Shown: positions 36,294-44,664, counted from the stretch's first letter. The stretch: 61,668 bases of DNA from Desulfocurvus vexinensis DSM 17965 (GCF_000519125.1 NZ_JAEX01000017.1:1-61668), one strand, 5' to 3'. Notes: generated by a model not told the origin, from the sequence alone. A program made the numbers and translations.

Positions 36294-37877
36294 ATGGGTC
36301 AGGGCGAAGCCGAACGCGTCTGCCTGTGGGAGGACGGCCTGCGCGAGTGCGTCCTGGGCATCGTGGGCACGGGCACGGGCTTCGCGGCCCTGGCGGCCCT
36401 GGCCGAGGAGCGCGACCTGGAGGAATTCCTGCCGCCCATGCGCCTGGCGGGCGTGGCCTGCACCCATGAGCAGGCCGACAGCCGGGGCCTGGTCCGGCGC
36501 GGGGTGCCTTTCCACCCCACCTGGCAGGACCTGCTGGCCGCCCACCCCGAGGTGACCATGCTCGTGGACCTGCGCGAGGAGCGCCTGGGCCTGACGGACC
36601 TGCGCGCGGCCCTGCCGCCGCACGTCTCGCTCATCGACCGCCAGGCGGCGGTGTTCTTGTGCGCGCTGCACAACATGCACCGCGCCGGGGCGCACACCCG
36701 CTCGCGCCTGGGTCACTCCCAGGCCATGCTCGACGCCGTGGTCACCCAGATCCGCGAGGACATCCTGCTGCTGGACCTCAAGGGCCGCGTGCTGGACATG
36801 AACCCCCACGTCTACCAGCGCACGGGCCAGCCCAAGGCCAGCCTCCAGGGCCTGCCCTGCTGGCAGGTGCAGACCCTGGCCCGGGGCGTGCCCTTCTGCC
36901 CCGAGCCGTGCGCCGACTGCCCCGTGCAGACCACCCTGCGCACCGAGCGCAAGGCCGAGGCGCGCATGACCCGGGTCAGCCCCGGCGGCGAGCTGCTCTA
37001 TTTCCGGGTCTACTCCTACCCCATCTTCGACGAGCGCGGCGATATGGCCCAGGTCATGGTCATGCGCCGCGACATCACCGCGCGCACGCGCCTGGAACGC
37101 GAGCGCCAGCAGGCCGAGAAGCTCTCGGTGGTCGGCGAGATGTCCATGTATCTGGCCCACGAGATACGCAACCCGCTGTGCGCCATCGGCGGATTCATCA
37201 ACGCCCTGGGCCGCTCTCCCAACCTCGACGCCGCCGACCGCGAGAAGGTGGAGATCATCCTGGCCGAAACGCGCAGGCTCGACGCCATGCTCACCAGCGT
37301 GCTCAATTTCGCCCGACCCGCCGCCCCGGGCGGCAGCGACGCCGACGCCACGGTTCTGATGCACGACGCTGCGGAGCTCATGCGCATCGGCTACGCGGGG
37401 CAGGGCTTCACCTTCTGCGTGCAGGCCGATCCCGGCCTGCCCCGGGCGGCCTGCGACCCCGACCGCCTCAAGCAGTGCCTGGTGAACCTGCTCAAGAACG
37501 CCATGGAAGCCATGCCCGGCGGCGGGGAAATCGCCCTGCGCGCCCTGCGCATGGATGACATGGTGGCCCTGGAAGTGCGCGACCAGGGCCGGGGCATGAC
37601 TCCGCGCGAGCTGGACCAGGCCTTCTCGCCCTTCCACAGCTCCAAGGCCGGAGGCTACGGCCTGGGCCTGGCCATGATCCGCAAGATCATGGACGAGGCC
37701 GGGGGCGACGTGCGCATCGCCAGCACCCAGGGCCAGGGCACCACCGTGACCCTGCTGGTGCCCGCCGTCCTGTCCCTCGCCTGGAGCCCCTCGCCGGCGC
37801 CCGACATCCTCGACGACACCCTGCCCCTGGCCCCGGGCCCCGGAGCCAGGACCATCGCAGGCGGAACCGACGACTGA
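36294..37877 (+). CDS. Soluble histidine kinase with Rossmann-like and Cys-rich PAS domains
   Basis: The 527-residue protein lacks membrane helices. Residues about 18-125 look like a nucleotide-binding Rossmann domain (VLGIVGTGTGFAALAALAEE). A PAS domain (about 143-265) carries four cysteines, C189, C202, C206 and C209 (C-x12-C-x3-C-x2-C), suited to a metal or Fe-S cofactor or redox switch. HisKA has His289 (YLAHEIRNPL), and HATPase_c has NLLKNAMEAM and GGYGLGLAM. GGGAGGTGA precedes the ATG. It is the last gene of the sigma-54 TauE operon. No cognate regulator is adjacent; the receiver-only proteins or the AAA+ protein nearby are possible partners. Confidence 0.88.
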   Translation: MGQGEAERVCLWEDGLRECVLGIVGTGTGFAALAALAEERDLEEFLPPMRLAGVACTHEQADSRGLVRRGVPFHPTWQDLLAAHPEVTMLVDLREERLGLTDLRAALPPHVSLIDRQAAVFLCALHNMHRAGAHTRSRLGHSQAMLDAVVTQIREDILLLDLKGRVLDMNPHVYQRTGQPKASLQGLPCWQVQTLARGVPFCPEPCADCPVQTTLRTERKAEARMTRVSPGGELLYFRVYSYPIFDERGDMAQVMVMRRDITARTRLERERQQAEKLSVVGEMSMYLAHEIRNPLCAIGGFINALGRSPNLDAADREKVEIILAETRRLDAMLTSVLNFARPAAPGGSDADATVLMHDAAELMRIGYAGQGFTFCVQADPGLPRAACDPDRLKQCLVNLLKNAMEAMPGGGEIALRALRMDDMVALEVRDQGRGMTPRELDQAFSPFHSSKAGGYGLGLAMIRKIMDEAGGDVRIASTQGQGTTVTLLVPAVLSLAWSPSPAPDILDDTLPLAPGPGARTIAGGTDD

Positions 37878-37902
37878 CTCCCGCTTTCCCGCCTCCTCCC
37901 GC

Positions 37903-37937
37903 GCGGCCTAGACGAATCCCCTCTTCGTCTAGGCCGC
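37903..37937. terminator. Perfect 14-bp hairpin between convergent operons
   Basis: GCGGCCTAGACGAA (37903-37916) pairs perfectly with 37924-37937 around a 7-nt loop, between the TauE-operon kinase and the convergent TPR gene. There is no T-run on either side, so it is at best an atypical terminator. Confidence 0.45.
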
Positions 37938-38017
37938 ACCACGTCATCAACGGACCACAACCTGCCTGTCACAGATTCATCACACTCGGGGCCCAGAGAT
38001 GACGGAACGGGAGATTG

Positions 38018-39238
38018 CTACCCGGCCCCGCCGTCCAGCAGCTCCAGGGCCCGGCGCGCGGCGCCTGCGGTCTGGGGGAAGGTGGCCGCGCGCTCCAGGG
38101 CCTGGCGGGCCTGGACCGGGCGCCCGGCCTCGCGGGCCAGCTGGCCCAGCCGCAGCCAGGCCCGGGCGTTGCCCGGAGCCAGCTCCAGGGCCTGGGCGCA
38201 GGCGTCGGCAGCCTGGGCCGCACGCCCCCGGACCTCCAGCATGGCGGCCTTGCGCAGCAGGCGTTCGGCGTCCGGAGCCTGGGCCTGGGCCGCGTCCAGC
38301 CAGCCCAGGGCCGCGTCCAGCCGCCCGGCGCGGTGGTTGGCCAGGGCCAGGGCGTCGCAGTCGCCGGGGCCGGGGTGCGGCCCGGCGGCGCGCTCCAGGG
38401 CCCGGATGCCCAGGGGCAGCGCCCCGGCGGCGAAATAGAGTTCGGCCAGGGTGCGCAGGTCCTTTTCGGCGGGCGGCTCCAGGCGAACCAGGGTTTCCAG
38501 GGCTGCGGCGGCTCCGGCAAGGTCGCCGCGCTGGCTGCGGACGCCCGCCACAAGGCGCCACCAGCGCCCGGCCCCGGGCTCGGCCCGCAGGCAGCGCAGC
38601 GCGGCGGATTCGGCCAGGGCGCCGTCGCCGCTGGCCAGGGCGGCGGCGGCCAGCAGCTCCAGGGCCTGCGCGGCCAAGCTGGCGCCCTCGTGTCCTCCTG
38701 CCCCGCCCGCGCTGGCCTGACCGTCCTGATTGGCCTGGGCCGCCAGGGGTTCCAGCAGCCGCACGGCCTCGCGGTGCTGCCCGGCCTGATGGTGCGCGGC
38801 GGCGGCCTGCAGCAGCACTTCGGGGTCGGGCTGCGCAGCCAGGGCGGCGGCGCGCTCCAGGTGTTGGGCGGCCAGGGCGTAGTCCCGGCTCTGGTAGGCG
38901 GCGATGCCCAGGTTGCGGTGCAGGGCCGGGTCGTCGGGGGCGCGGGCCAGGCCCGAGGCGAAGGCCCGGGCGGCCTCCGCCGGGCGGCCCAGGGCGTGCA
39001 GGGTGTTGCCCAGCAGGTGCCAAGCGGGCCCGGGCGCGGCGTCGCCCTCGGCGGCGATGAGCGCGCGCAGGGTGGCCTCGGCCTGGGCCGGGCGGCCCTG
39101 GCCCAGGGCCTGGGCCGCCTCGTGCAGGGCCGTGCGCGCGGCGTCGGAAAGCTCCGGCTCCTGGGCGCGGGCAGCGCCGCAGGCCAGCGGCAACCCCAAA
39201 ACCAGGCAGCAAAGCAGGGGAAACACGGTCAGACGCAT
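38018..39238 (-). CDS. Periplasmic TPR protein of the TonB operon
   Basis: The 406-residue protein has a signal peptide (cleavage near AARA-Q) and then about nine tetratricopeptide repeats (for example AWHLLGNTLHALGRPAEAARAFASGL and ALHRNLGIAAYQSRDYALAAQHLERA). TPR proteins of this kind often end DUF3450/ExbB/TonB operons and are thought to scaffold the energising complex or its receptor. It is the last gene, 16 nt after tonB. Confidence 0.82.
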   Translation of the reverse strand: MRLTVFPLLCCLVLGLPLACGAARAQEPELSDAARTALHEAAQALGQGRPAQAEATLRALIAAEGDAAPGPAWHLLGNTLHALGRPAEAARAFASGLARAPDDPALHRNLGIAAYQSRDYALAAQHLERAAALAAQPDPEVLLQAAAAHHQAGQHREAVRLLEPLAAQANQDGQASAGGAGGHEGASLAAQALELLAAAALASGDGALAESAALRCLRAEPGAGRWWRLVAGVRSQRGDLAGAAAALETLVRLEPPAEKDLRTLAELYFAAGALPLGIRALERAAGPHPGPGDCDALALANHRAGRLDAALGWLDAAQAQAPDAERLLRKAAMLEVRGRAAQAADACAQALELAPGNARAWLRLGQLAREAGRPVQARQALERAATFPQTAGAARRALELLDGGAG

Positions 39239-39253
39239 GGCGGCCCCCCTCCC

Positions 39254-39997
39254 TCAGCCGCCCAGGTCGAAGCGCACCGGCAGCTCGACCCAGGTGGGCA
39301 CGGCCTGGCCACCCAGGCGGCCCGGGGTGAAGCGCCAGCCGCGCACGGCGCGCAGCACGCTGGCCTCGAACACGCCGGGCGGGTCCGCCGCCAGGACGCG
39401 GACCTCGGTCACGCTGCCGTCCTCGACCACCAGGAAGCGCACGGTGACCGTGCCGCTCTGGTTGCGGCTGCGCGCGGCGTAGGGGTACTCGGGCGGCGCC
39501 GAGGCCACGAGCTGCGGGCCCTGGTCCACATCGGCCAGCTCGAAGGTGCGCGGCGCGGCAGGCTCCAGGGGCCGGGGCACGGGCAGGGCCAGGGGAGCGG
39601 GCGCGGCCAGGCGCGGGGCGAAGTCGAACTCCGGCTGGGGCGCGCGGGCCTCCAGCCGGGGCGGCTGGGGCTGGGGCGGCTGGGGCTCGGGGCGCCGGGC
39701 GGGCTCGGGCGGCGGCGGCTCCTCGGGCAGGGGCTCGGGGGCCAGGGCCTGGGGCGGCAGCCGGGGCGCCTCGATGACGCGCACCGGCGGCTGGGCGGGC
39801 CCGGCCTCGGGCAGCGCGCCCTGGCGGGCCAAAAGCGGCAGAACCACGAACACGGCGGCATTGACGGCCACGGCCAGGGCCACGGCCAGGGCGCGGTCGC
39901 CCAGGCGGCGGCGCGCGCCGGGCGCGGCGTCCGGGGCGGCTCCCCGGGGAGCGGCGGCCCCACTACCCGCGCAGCCCCGGGCCGGACAGCGGATCAC
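39254..39997 (-). CDS. tonB: TonB energy transducer
   Basis: The 247-residue protein has one membrane helix near residue 45 (ALAVALAVAVNAAVFVVLPLL), a Pro/Glu-rich spacer (about 70-130) that spans the periplasm, and a C-terminal TonB domain (about 165-245; PPEYPYAARSRNQSGTVTVRF, GWRFTPGRLGG). The start is a GTG overlapping the exbD stop (GTGA) with GGAGG 5 nt upstream. It transmits proton-motive force from the ExbBD motor to outer-membrane receptors, none of which is in this window. Confidence 0.88.
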   Translation of the reverse strand: MIRCPARGCAGSGAAAPRGAAPDAAPGARRRLGDRALAVALAVAVNAAVFVVLPLLARQGALPEAGPAQPPVRVIEAPRLPPQALAPEPLPEEPPPPEPARRPEPQPPQPQPPRLEARAPQPEFDFAPRLAAPAPLALPVPRPLEPAAPRTFELADVDQGPQLVASAPPEYPYAARSRNQSGTVTVRFLVVEDGSVTEVRVLAADPPGVFEASVLRAVRGWRFTPGRLGGQAVPTWVELPVRFDLGG

Positions 39998-40407
39998 TCG
40001 GGCCTCCGCGCGGCCACGGCCAGATTGCGGGCCCCGGCCAGGCGGCACTGGTCCAGCACGCGCACCACCTGCCCGGCGGGCGCGGCCTCGTCGGCGGCGA
40101 CCACCACGGCCCCGCCCGGGGTGGCGGCCAGGAACCGCGCCACCAGCGGGCGGATGGAGCGCAGGTCGGCCCGGGTGTGGTCCACATGCAGCGTGCCCTC
40201 GGCGGTGATGGCCACCACCAGGGTTTCGGCCTGCACGTCCACGGCGATGGCGGCCTCGGGGCGGCGCACCTCCACCCCGGCCTCGCGCACGAAGCTGGAC
40301 GTGACCAGGAAAAAGATGAGCAGCAGGAAGACCATGTCGATGAGCGGAGCCATGTTCAGCTCCGCCGGGCCACCGCGCCGGGCGCGGACATGCCTGTAGC
40401 AACTCAT
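39994..40407 (-). CDS. exbD: ExbD/TolR-type motor protein
   Basis: The 137-residue protein has a short cytoplasmic start (RRGGPAELNMAPLIDMVFLLLIFFLVTSSF) with the conserved proton-path Asp in the helix, and a periplasmic ExbD domain. Its ATG overlaps the exbB stop (ATGA). It forms the core of the ExbB pentamer that drives TonB. Confidence 0.92.
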   Translation of the reverse strand: MSCYRHVRARRGGPAELNMAPLIDMVFLLLIFFLVTSSFVREAGVEVRRPEAAIAVDVQAETLVVAITAEGTLHVDHTRADLRSIRPLVARFLAATPGGAVVVAADEAAPAGQVVRVLDQCRLAGARNLAVAARRPE

Positions 40408-40976
40408 GGGCGGTCCTCCGTGGCCGGGCGGGGGGCGGCGTCCGGGCGCCCCAGCAGCAGGCACTGGCGCTGCACGCGGGCCTTGTGCCGCGCGGCGCGG
40501 CGCAGCAGCAGGCTGCCCGCGAACAGCCCCGGAATGGCCACGGCCAGCCCGGCCTGGGTGGTGACCAGGGCGGCGGAGATGCCCGCCGACAGGGCCTTGA
40601 CGTTGCCCGCGCCGAGCACGGCCATGTCGCCGAAGGTGCGGATCATGCCCGTGACCGTGCCCAGCAGCCCCAGCAGCGGCGCGGCCCCGGCCAGGATCAG
40701 GATGGTGGCGACGTGGCGGTCCACCGCCGCCTCGTGGCGGTGAAACAGGGCGTGCAGCACCTTGGCGTCCAGGTCCGGGTCGCCGGTGCGCCGGGTGGCG
40801 AAGGCCGCCGCCAAGTCCGCCCGCCAGGGGTGGTCGGCCCGGCGCAGGCGCCACAGCTCACGGGCCTTGAGGAAGACCAGGGTCCACAGCCACAGGGAGA
40901 GCAGCACCAGGGGCAGCATGACCCAGCCCCCGGTGCGCAGGTAGCCCAGCCCGGCGTCAAGGGCGGTCCGCCACAT
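40404..40976 (-). CDS. exbB: ExbB/TolQ-type motor protein
   Basis: The 190-residue protein has three membrane helices with the MotA/TolQ/ExbB signature (LAGAAPLLGLLGTVTGMIRTF and ALVTTQAGLAVAIPGLFAGSLL). It is one of two ExbB-domain proteins in the operon and the one of ordinary length. It starts within the last 20 nt of the longer ExbB gene. Confidence 0.92.
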   Translation of the reverse strand: MWRTALDAGLGYLRTGGWVMLPLVLLSLWLWTLVFLKARELWRLRRADHPWRADLAAAFATRRTGDPDLDAKVLHALFHRHEAAVDRHVATILILAGAAPLLGLLGTVTGMIRTFGDMAVLGAGNVKALSAGISAALVTTQAGLAVAIPGLFAGSLLLRRAARHKARVQRQCLLLGRPDAAPRPATEDRP

Positions 40977-42570
40977 CTCCGCTCCCGGCGCCCCCGCCGC
41001 GTCTGGCGCCGCCGTTCTGGTGCCCGTTCTGGTGCAGAAGAGCCACGGTCAGGGCCACGCCCTTCTCCTCCATGTCGCCCACGATGCGCTCCACACGCCG
41101 CTCCAGGAAGTGGTGGGCGATCATCACCGGGATGGCGACCATCAGGCCCAGCTCGGTGGTCACCAGAGCCTGGCTGATGCCGCCCGACAGGGCCCGGGGG
41201 TCGCCGCCGCCCGAGAAGGTCAGGGCCGTGAAGGTGTCGATCATGCCCGTGACCGTGCCCAGCAGGCCCAGCAGCGGGGCCACCGCCGCCAGCACGGCCA
41301 GGGTCGGCAAAAAGCGCTCCAGGCGCGGCACCTCGCGCAGCACGGCCTCGTGGAAGGCGTTCTCCAGCACGTCGCGCGTGCAGCCCGTGTATTCCAGCCC
41401 GGCGGCCAGCACGCGCCCGGCAGGGGTGCCCGCGTGGGCGGCGCACAGGGCGCGCCCCTCGTCCATGCGCCCCCGGGCCAGCAGGGCGGACAGCTCGCCC
41501 GCCAGCCCGGCCCCGCCCGGGCGCACCCGGGCCAGGGTCCAGCAGCGCTCGAGCACCAGCACCACGGCCACCACGGCCACCAGCAGGATGGGCCAGACCA
41601 GGAAACCCCCGGCTTCCAGCCAGTCCGGCCCGCCGCCCTGCTCCAGGCGGTCCAGCACCGCGCCGCCGGAGAGGTCCAGCACCGCCGTGCCCCCGGAGCC
41701 CGAGGCGAACTCCTTGAGCGTGCCCGCCAGGCCCCAGGGCGCCGCAACTCCCAGGGCCACATAGCGGCCCTGCTCCGCGTCCAGGCGCAGGAATCCAGCT
41801 CCCCCGCTGGCGGATTGGTACCAGGCCCCCAGGCGGCCCAGGCGTGTGATGCGCCCCCGGGCGGGGCTGCCGTCCGGCCCCAGGAAGCTGCCCTCGAAGG
41901 CCGCGAGCCCGCCGCCCGAGGCGATTTCGGCGCACAGGGCGTCCACCAGGGCCGTGAGGGACGCCGCCGTCAGGGGCGCGTCGTCGTCCTGCAGCGCAGC
42001 CAGCCCCGCGCGGACCCCGGGGGCCTCCGCCGTCAGAGGGCTGCCCGCCAGCAGGCCGTCGGCATCGCCCGCCGCCGCGCGCAGCACCGCGCGCACCAGC
42101 CCGGCCTGCCCGCGCGAGGCGTCCAGGGCCGCGCGAGCGGTGGCCTCTTCGGCGCGCAGGGCGGCCACGCGGGCGTCCAGGGCCGCCAGACGCTCCTCGG
42201 CGGCGGCGCGGGCGGCGCGCAGGCGGGCGGCCTCGGCGCGCAGTTCGCGGCGCTCCTGGTCCACATCCTTGCGCAGGGCCCCGGCCTCGGCCCGGGCCGT
42301 GGCGGCCTGATCGGCGAGGTCGCGGGCCACCTGCTGGGGGGCCTGCTGGGCGGCGGCAGGGCCGCAGAGGGGCAGCGCCGCCAGCAGCAGCGTCAGGGTA
42401 AGAAAAACGCACGTCAGGGCCCGGGCGCAGGGGGCGCGGGGCGTGGGGGACGGGGGGGACGGGGGAAGAACGGGGGGCGTGCCCGGGGCGAGGGCCGTCC
42501 GGGGAGCTCCCGGCGCAGGGGGCATGCCCGGTGTGCCCGGCGCAGCAATCATAAACGAAACGAGGGTCAT
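40957..42570 (-). CDS. Long ExbB-family protein with periplasmic coiled-coil extension
   Basis: The 537-residue protein has a Pro-rich start and a signal/anchor helix (TCVFLTLTLLLAALPLCG), a coiled-coil (about 75-150, rich in Ala, Glu and Arg), a globular periplasmic part, and a C-terminal ExbB domain (from about 330; LAAVAPLLGLLGTVTGMIDTF, ALVTTELGLMVAIPVMI). This extended form with an ordinary ExbB beside it is typical of DUF3450-associated TonB systems. Its ATG overlaps the DUF3450 stop (ATGA). Confidence 0.88.
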   Translation of the reverse strand: MTLVSFMIAAPGTPGMPPAPGAPRTALAPGTPPVLPPSPPSPTPRAPCARALTCVFLTLTLLLAALPLCGPAAAQQAPQQVARDLADQAATARAEAGALRKDVDQERRELRAEAARLRAARAAAEERLAALDARVAALRAEEATARAALDASRGQAGLVRAVLRAAAGDADGLLAGSPLTAEAPGVRAGLAALQDDDAPLTAASLTALVDALCAEIASGGGLAAFEGSFLGPDGSPARGRITRLGRLGAWYQSASGGAGFLRLDAEQGRYVALGVAAPWGLAGTLKEFASGSGGTAVLDLSGGAVLDRLEQGGGPDWLEAGGFLVWPILLVAVVAVVLVLERCWTLARVRPGGAGLAGELSALLARGRMDEGRALCAAHAGTPAGRVLAAGLEYTGCTRDVLENAFHEAVLREVPRLERFLPTLAVLAAVAPLLGLLGTVTGMIDTFTALTFSGGGDPRALSGGISQALVTTELGLMVAIPVMIAHHFLERRVERIVGDMEEKGVALTVALLHQNGHQNGGARRGGGAGSGDVADRP

Positions 42571-43505
42571 GGCTGCACCCCGCCCGGCGCCCCGGGCTGG
42601 GCCCCCAGTTGCGCGGTGCCCACGGGCAGGGCCAACAGCTCGAAGGCCCGGCGGTGGTCGTGCATCTCCAGGGCCTGGGCCAGGGTCCGGGCCTCGGAAG
42701 AGCCCAGGGCCTCCCAGCCCGCAGCGCCGGGCACAAGCCGCGCGGCCAGGGCGCCGTCGCGCGACAGGAACAGCGCCGCCGCGCGCCCCAGGCGCAGCAC
42801 GCGCCCCTGCACGCGGCTTCCGCCCAGGTCGATGACGTCGTCCCAGGCCTCCACCAGGGCGCCGTATCCGGCCTCCACCTGCAAGGCCTCCAGGAAGCGG
42901 CGCAACTTCTCGCCCGGGGCCAGACCGTAGTCGCCCAGGGTCTCGCGCAGCATGTCCAGGCGCTGGCGGCGCTCTTCGGGCAAAAAGGCCAGATCGGCGG
43001 CCACCAGCTCCTCCAGGCGCGCCAGCACGGCGTCGAGCACCGGCTCCAGCCCGCGCTCCAGGGCGGCCATTTCCCGGGCGGAGTCGTGCAGCCCGGCCAC
43101 CACGGCCTCGCGGCGGGCAATGTAGTCCCCGCGCCGCTTGAGGGCGGCCTCCAGCCAGGCCAGGGTCTCGCCCTCGCGGCGGATTTCGTCGCGCAGGGCG
43201 TCGCGCTCCACGGCCCAGGCGTCGGCCTCGGCCTGGGCCTGGCCCTGGGCCGTGGCCGCCCCGGCAAGCTGCCCGGCGGCCTCTTCGAGCCCGCCCCCGG
43301 GCCCGGGGCTCACGGCCAGGGCCGCCCCGGGGCAGCACGCCAGGGCCATCACCAACGCGAACGCCGCAAGCCCCGCCCGGCTCCGCTGCCGCCCGGTCGC
43401 CCCACCCCGCCGCCCGGCCCCCTCCGGCTCCAAAGGCGCCGCCAGCAGCGCAGCGGCGTCGCACGCGACACCAATGATGTTCAGCGAACAGAATTTGTTT
43501 TTCAT
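42567..43505 (-). CDS. DUF3450 coiled-coil periplasmic protein
   Basis: The 312-residue protein has a hydrophobic export segment (LAAFALVMALACCPGAALA) followed by long coiled-coil helices (about 75-190) and the DUF3450 core (ERRQRLDMLRETLGDYGLAPGEKLRRFLEALQVEAGYG). It heads the TonB operon. The start is uncertain: ATG 43505 has no clear ribosome site and leaves an unusually long n-region; a GTG/ATG pair inside the signal peptide is too late. DUF3450 proteins co-occur with TonB systems and probably organise the periplasmic side. Confidence 0.78.
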   Translation of the reverse strand: MKNKFCSLNIIGVACDAAALLAAPLEPEGAGRRGGATGRQRSRAGLAAFALVMALACCPGAALAVSPGPGGGLEEAAGQLAGAATAQGQAQAEADAWAVERDALRDEIRREGETLAWLEAALKRRGDYIARREAVVAGLHDSAREMAALERGLEPVLDAVLARLEELVAADLAFLPEERRQRLDMLRETLGDYGLAPGEKLRRFLEALQVEAGYGALVEAWDDVIDLGGSRVQGRVLRLGRAAALFLSRDGALAARLVPGAAGWEALGSSEARTLAQALEMHDHRRAFELLALPVGTAQLGAQPGAPGGVQP

Positions 43506-43762
43506 GTCATTTATTTTCGTTTCGTATGTACGATTCAGGCGCCAGAAAGGGCGGGATCGCCCACAGGCACCTGCCGCAATATATGAAATAAAGAGGCGAG
43601 GCAACTCCTGGCCGCAGGCAGCACTCCCGCCAATCTCGCAGGCGGGCCAAGTGCCTGCGCAGCACGTCTCTCTTCCCGGGTACCTATCACGATATCGTGT
43701 TACTCTGTGGCCATTCCCATGCCTCACCGCACTGCCACCCGCCTCCGCCCCCCTGCGGCGAC
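43506..43762. other. A/T-rich leader upstream of the TonB operon
   Basis: This 257-bp stretch between the DUF3450 gene and the tRNA-Glu terminator has no gene. On the minus strand TTGCCT-N15-TATATT (about 43580-43607) is a weak promoter candidate. A perfect 12-bp palindrome CACGATATCGTG lies at 43688-43699 and could be an operator. I see no recognisable Fur box. Confidence 0.35.
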
Positions 43763-43792
43763 AAAAAAGGGCTGCACCCTGCGGTGCAGCCC
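43763..43792 (-). terminator. Terminator of tRNA-Glu
   Basis: On the minus strand a perfect 10-bp stem (GGGCTGCACC/GGTGCAGCCC, 4-nt loop) is followed by six T. It lies 12 nt beyond the CCA end of the tRNA gene. Confidence 0.9.
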
Positions 43793-43803
43793 TATGGCGT
43801 CTT

Positions 43804-43879
43804 TGGCGTCCCCAAGGGGGTTTGAACCCCTGTTACCGGCGTGAGAGGCCGATGTCCTAGGCCACTAGACGATGGGGAC
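43804..43879 (-). tRNA. tRNA-Glu (anticodon CUC)
   Basis: The 76-nt gene folds into a full cloverleaf: acceptor GTCCCCA/TGGGGAC with discriminator G, TCTAGTGGCCTAGGA D-arm, anticodon loop CTCTCAC (anticodon complement at 43843-43845), and GGGGTTCAAACCCC T-arm. CCA is encoded. It has its own promoter and terminator. Confidence 0.95.
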
Positions 43880-43910
43880 GCTGTGGCGGACGTTGCCGTC
43901 CGGAGGGGTC

Positions 43911-43939
43911 TTATTGACCGAAGGGGGGCTTCTTGTCAA
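43911..43939 (-). promoter_or_regulatory. Promoter of tRNA-Glu
   Basis: On the minus strand a perfect TTGACA (43934-43939) is followed after 17 nt by CAATAA (43911-43916), about 30 nt upstream of the mature tRNA 5' end. Confidence 0.6.
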
Positions 43940-44208
43940 GGGGCGAAGGAAATATTGTCTTGCTTGCAAAAATATACATTGAAAACAGATTAATAGGCCA
44001 CAGAGACGCTTCCCTCCTGGGCTGACGGAGGAACGCCTCCGGAGCGCCCGCCGCGCCCTTCGGCTGGCGCCGCCCCAAGAAACAGACCCCGCCGCGCCGG
44101 TTTCGATACACTTCTTCTGCTTTTCGTGATAGACTCCACGCAAAACGGATCTGCCCCGGGCCGATCCCTCCGGGACGGCCGCACCCTCAACCAGCAGGAG
44201 GACAACCC
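43940..44208. other. Gene-free leader of the Met-rich protein
   Basis: Together with the tRNA-Glu promoter this makes a gene-free gap of about 330 bp. The left part (43945-44000) is A/T-rich and may hold the plus-strand promoter of the Met-rich gene, for example TTGAAA near 43979. No convincing gene or metal-regulator site is visible. Confidence 0.35.
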
Positions 44209-44577
44209 ATGAAACACCGCGCATGCACCCACACGATCCTGGCCCTGGCCCTGGCCTTCATCATTGCCTCGGCGCCCGCCGCCATGGCCCAGTCCAGCCA
44301 CTCCGACCATGCGGCCCAACCAGCAGAAGCCATCGAAGGCCAGAAAAAGATGATGGAAGGGGCCGACATGATGATGGACATGGAAAAGATGGCCAAATGC
44401 GAAGAGATGATGAGCCAGGGCAAGGGCATGATGGAAAAGCACGGTCCAATGACAGACGGCAAGAAAATGATGATGCAAGGGCACGACAAGATGATGCAGG
44501 GGCACAAAATGATGCAGGAAGGACACAAGATGATGAAACAGGGCCAGCAGATGGACGCCGAGAAAGCGGCGCAATAG
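44209..44577 (+). CDS. Met- and His-rich small periplasmic protein
   Basis: The 122-residue protein has a 27-residue signal peptide (cleavage after AMA). The mature 95 residues contain 22 methionines and six histidines in a repeating pattern (KMMQGH-DKMMQGH-KMMQEGH-KMMKQG) and one cysteine. Such MMxxGH repeats resemble periplasmic copper/silver-binding proteins, so metal binding is likely but inferred. Helix propensity is high throughout. AGGAGG lies 8 nt before the ATG. It stands alone between two tRNA genes and ends in a strong terminator. Confidence 0.75.
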   Translation: MKHRACTHTILALALAFIIASAPAAMAQSSHSDHAAQPAEAIEGQKKMMEGADMMMDMEKMAKCEEMMSQGKGMMEKHGPMTDGKKMMMQGHDKMMQGHKMMQEGHKMMKQGQQMDAEKAAQ

Positions 44578-44628
44578 CCCGGCAGCCCGCACGAACCGGG
44601 AGGGCCGAAGCCGCTCCCATACAAAAAA

Positions 44629-44664
44629 GGAATCACAGGACGACCTGTGATTCCTTGATTTTTT
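44629..44664. terminator. Bidirectional terminator (Met-rich gene and tRNA-Lys)
   Basis: GGAATCACAGG (44629-44639) pairs perfectly with CCTGTGATTCC (44644-44654) around a 4-nt loop. It is followed by TTGATTTTTT on the plus strand and by six T on the minus strand, so it serves the Met-rich gene and, from the other side, the tRNA-Lys transcript. Confidence 0.9.

Noticed and set aside
36294..37877. Frameshifted or fused pseudogene because of the odd N-terminal domain
   Set aside because: The frame is continuous with a good ribosome site and intact kinase motifs. The Rossmann-like part has normal composition and predicted order.
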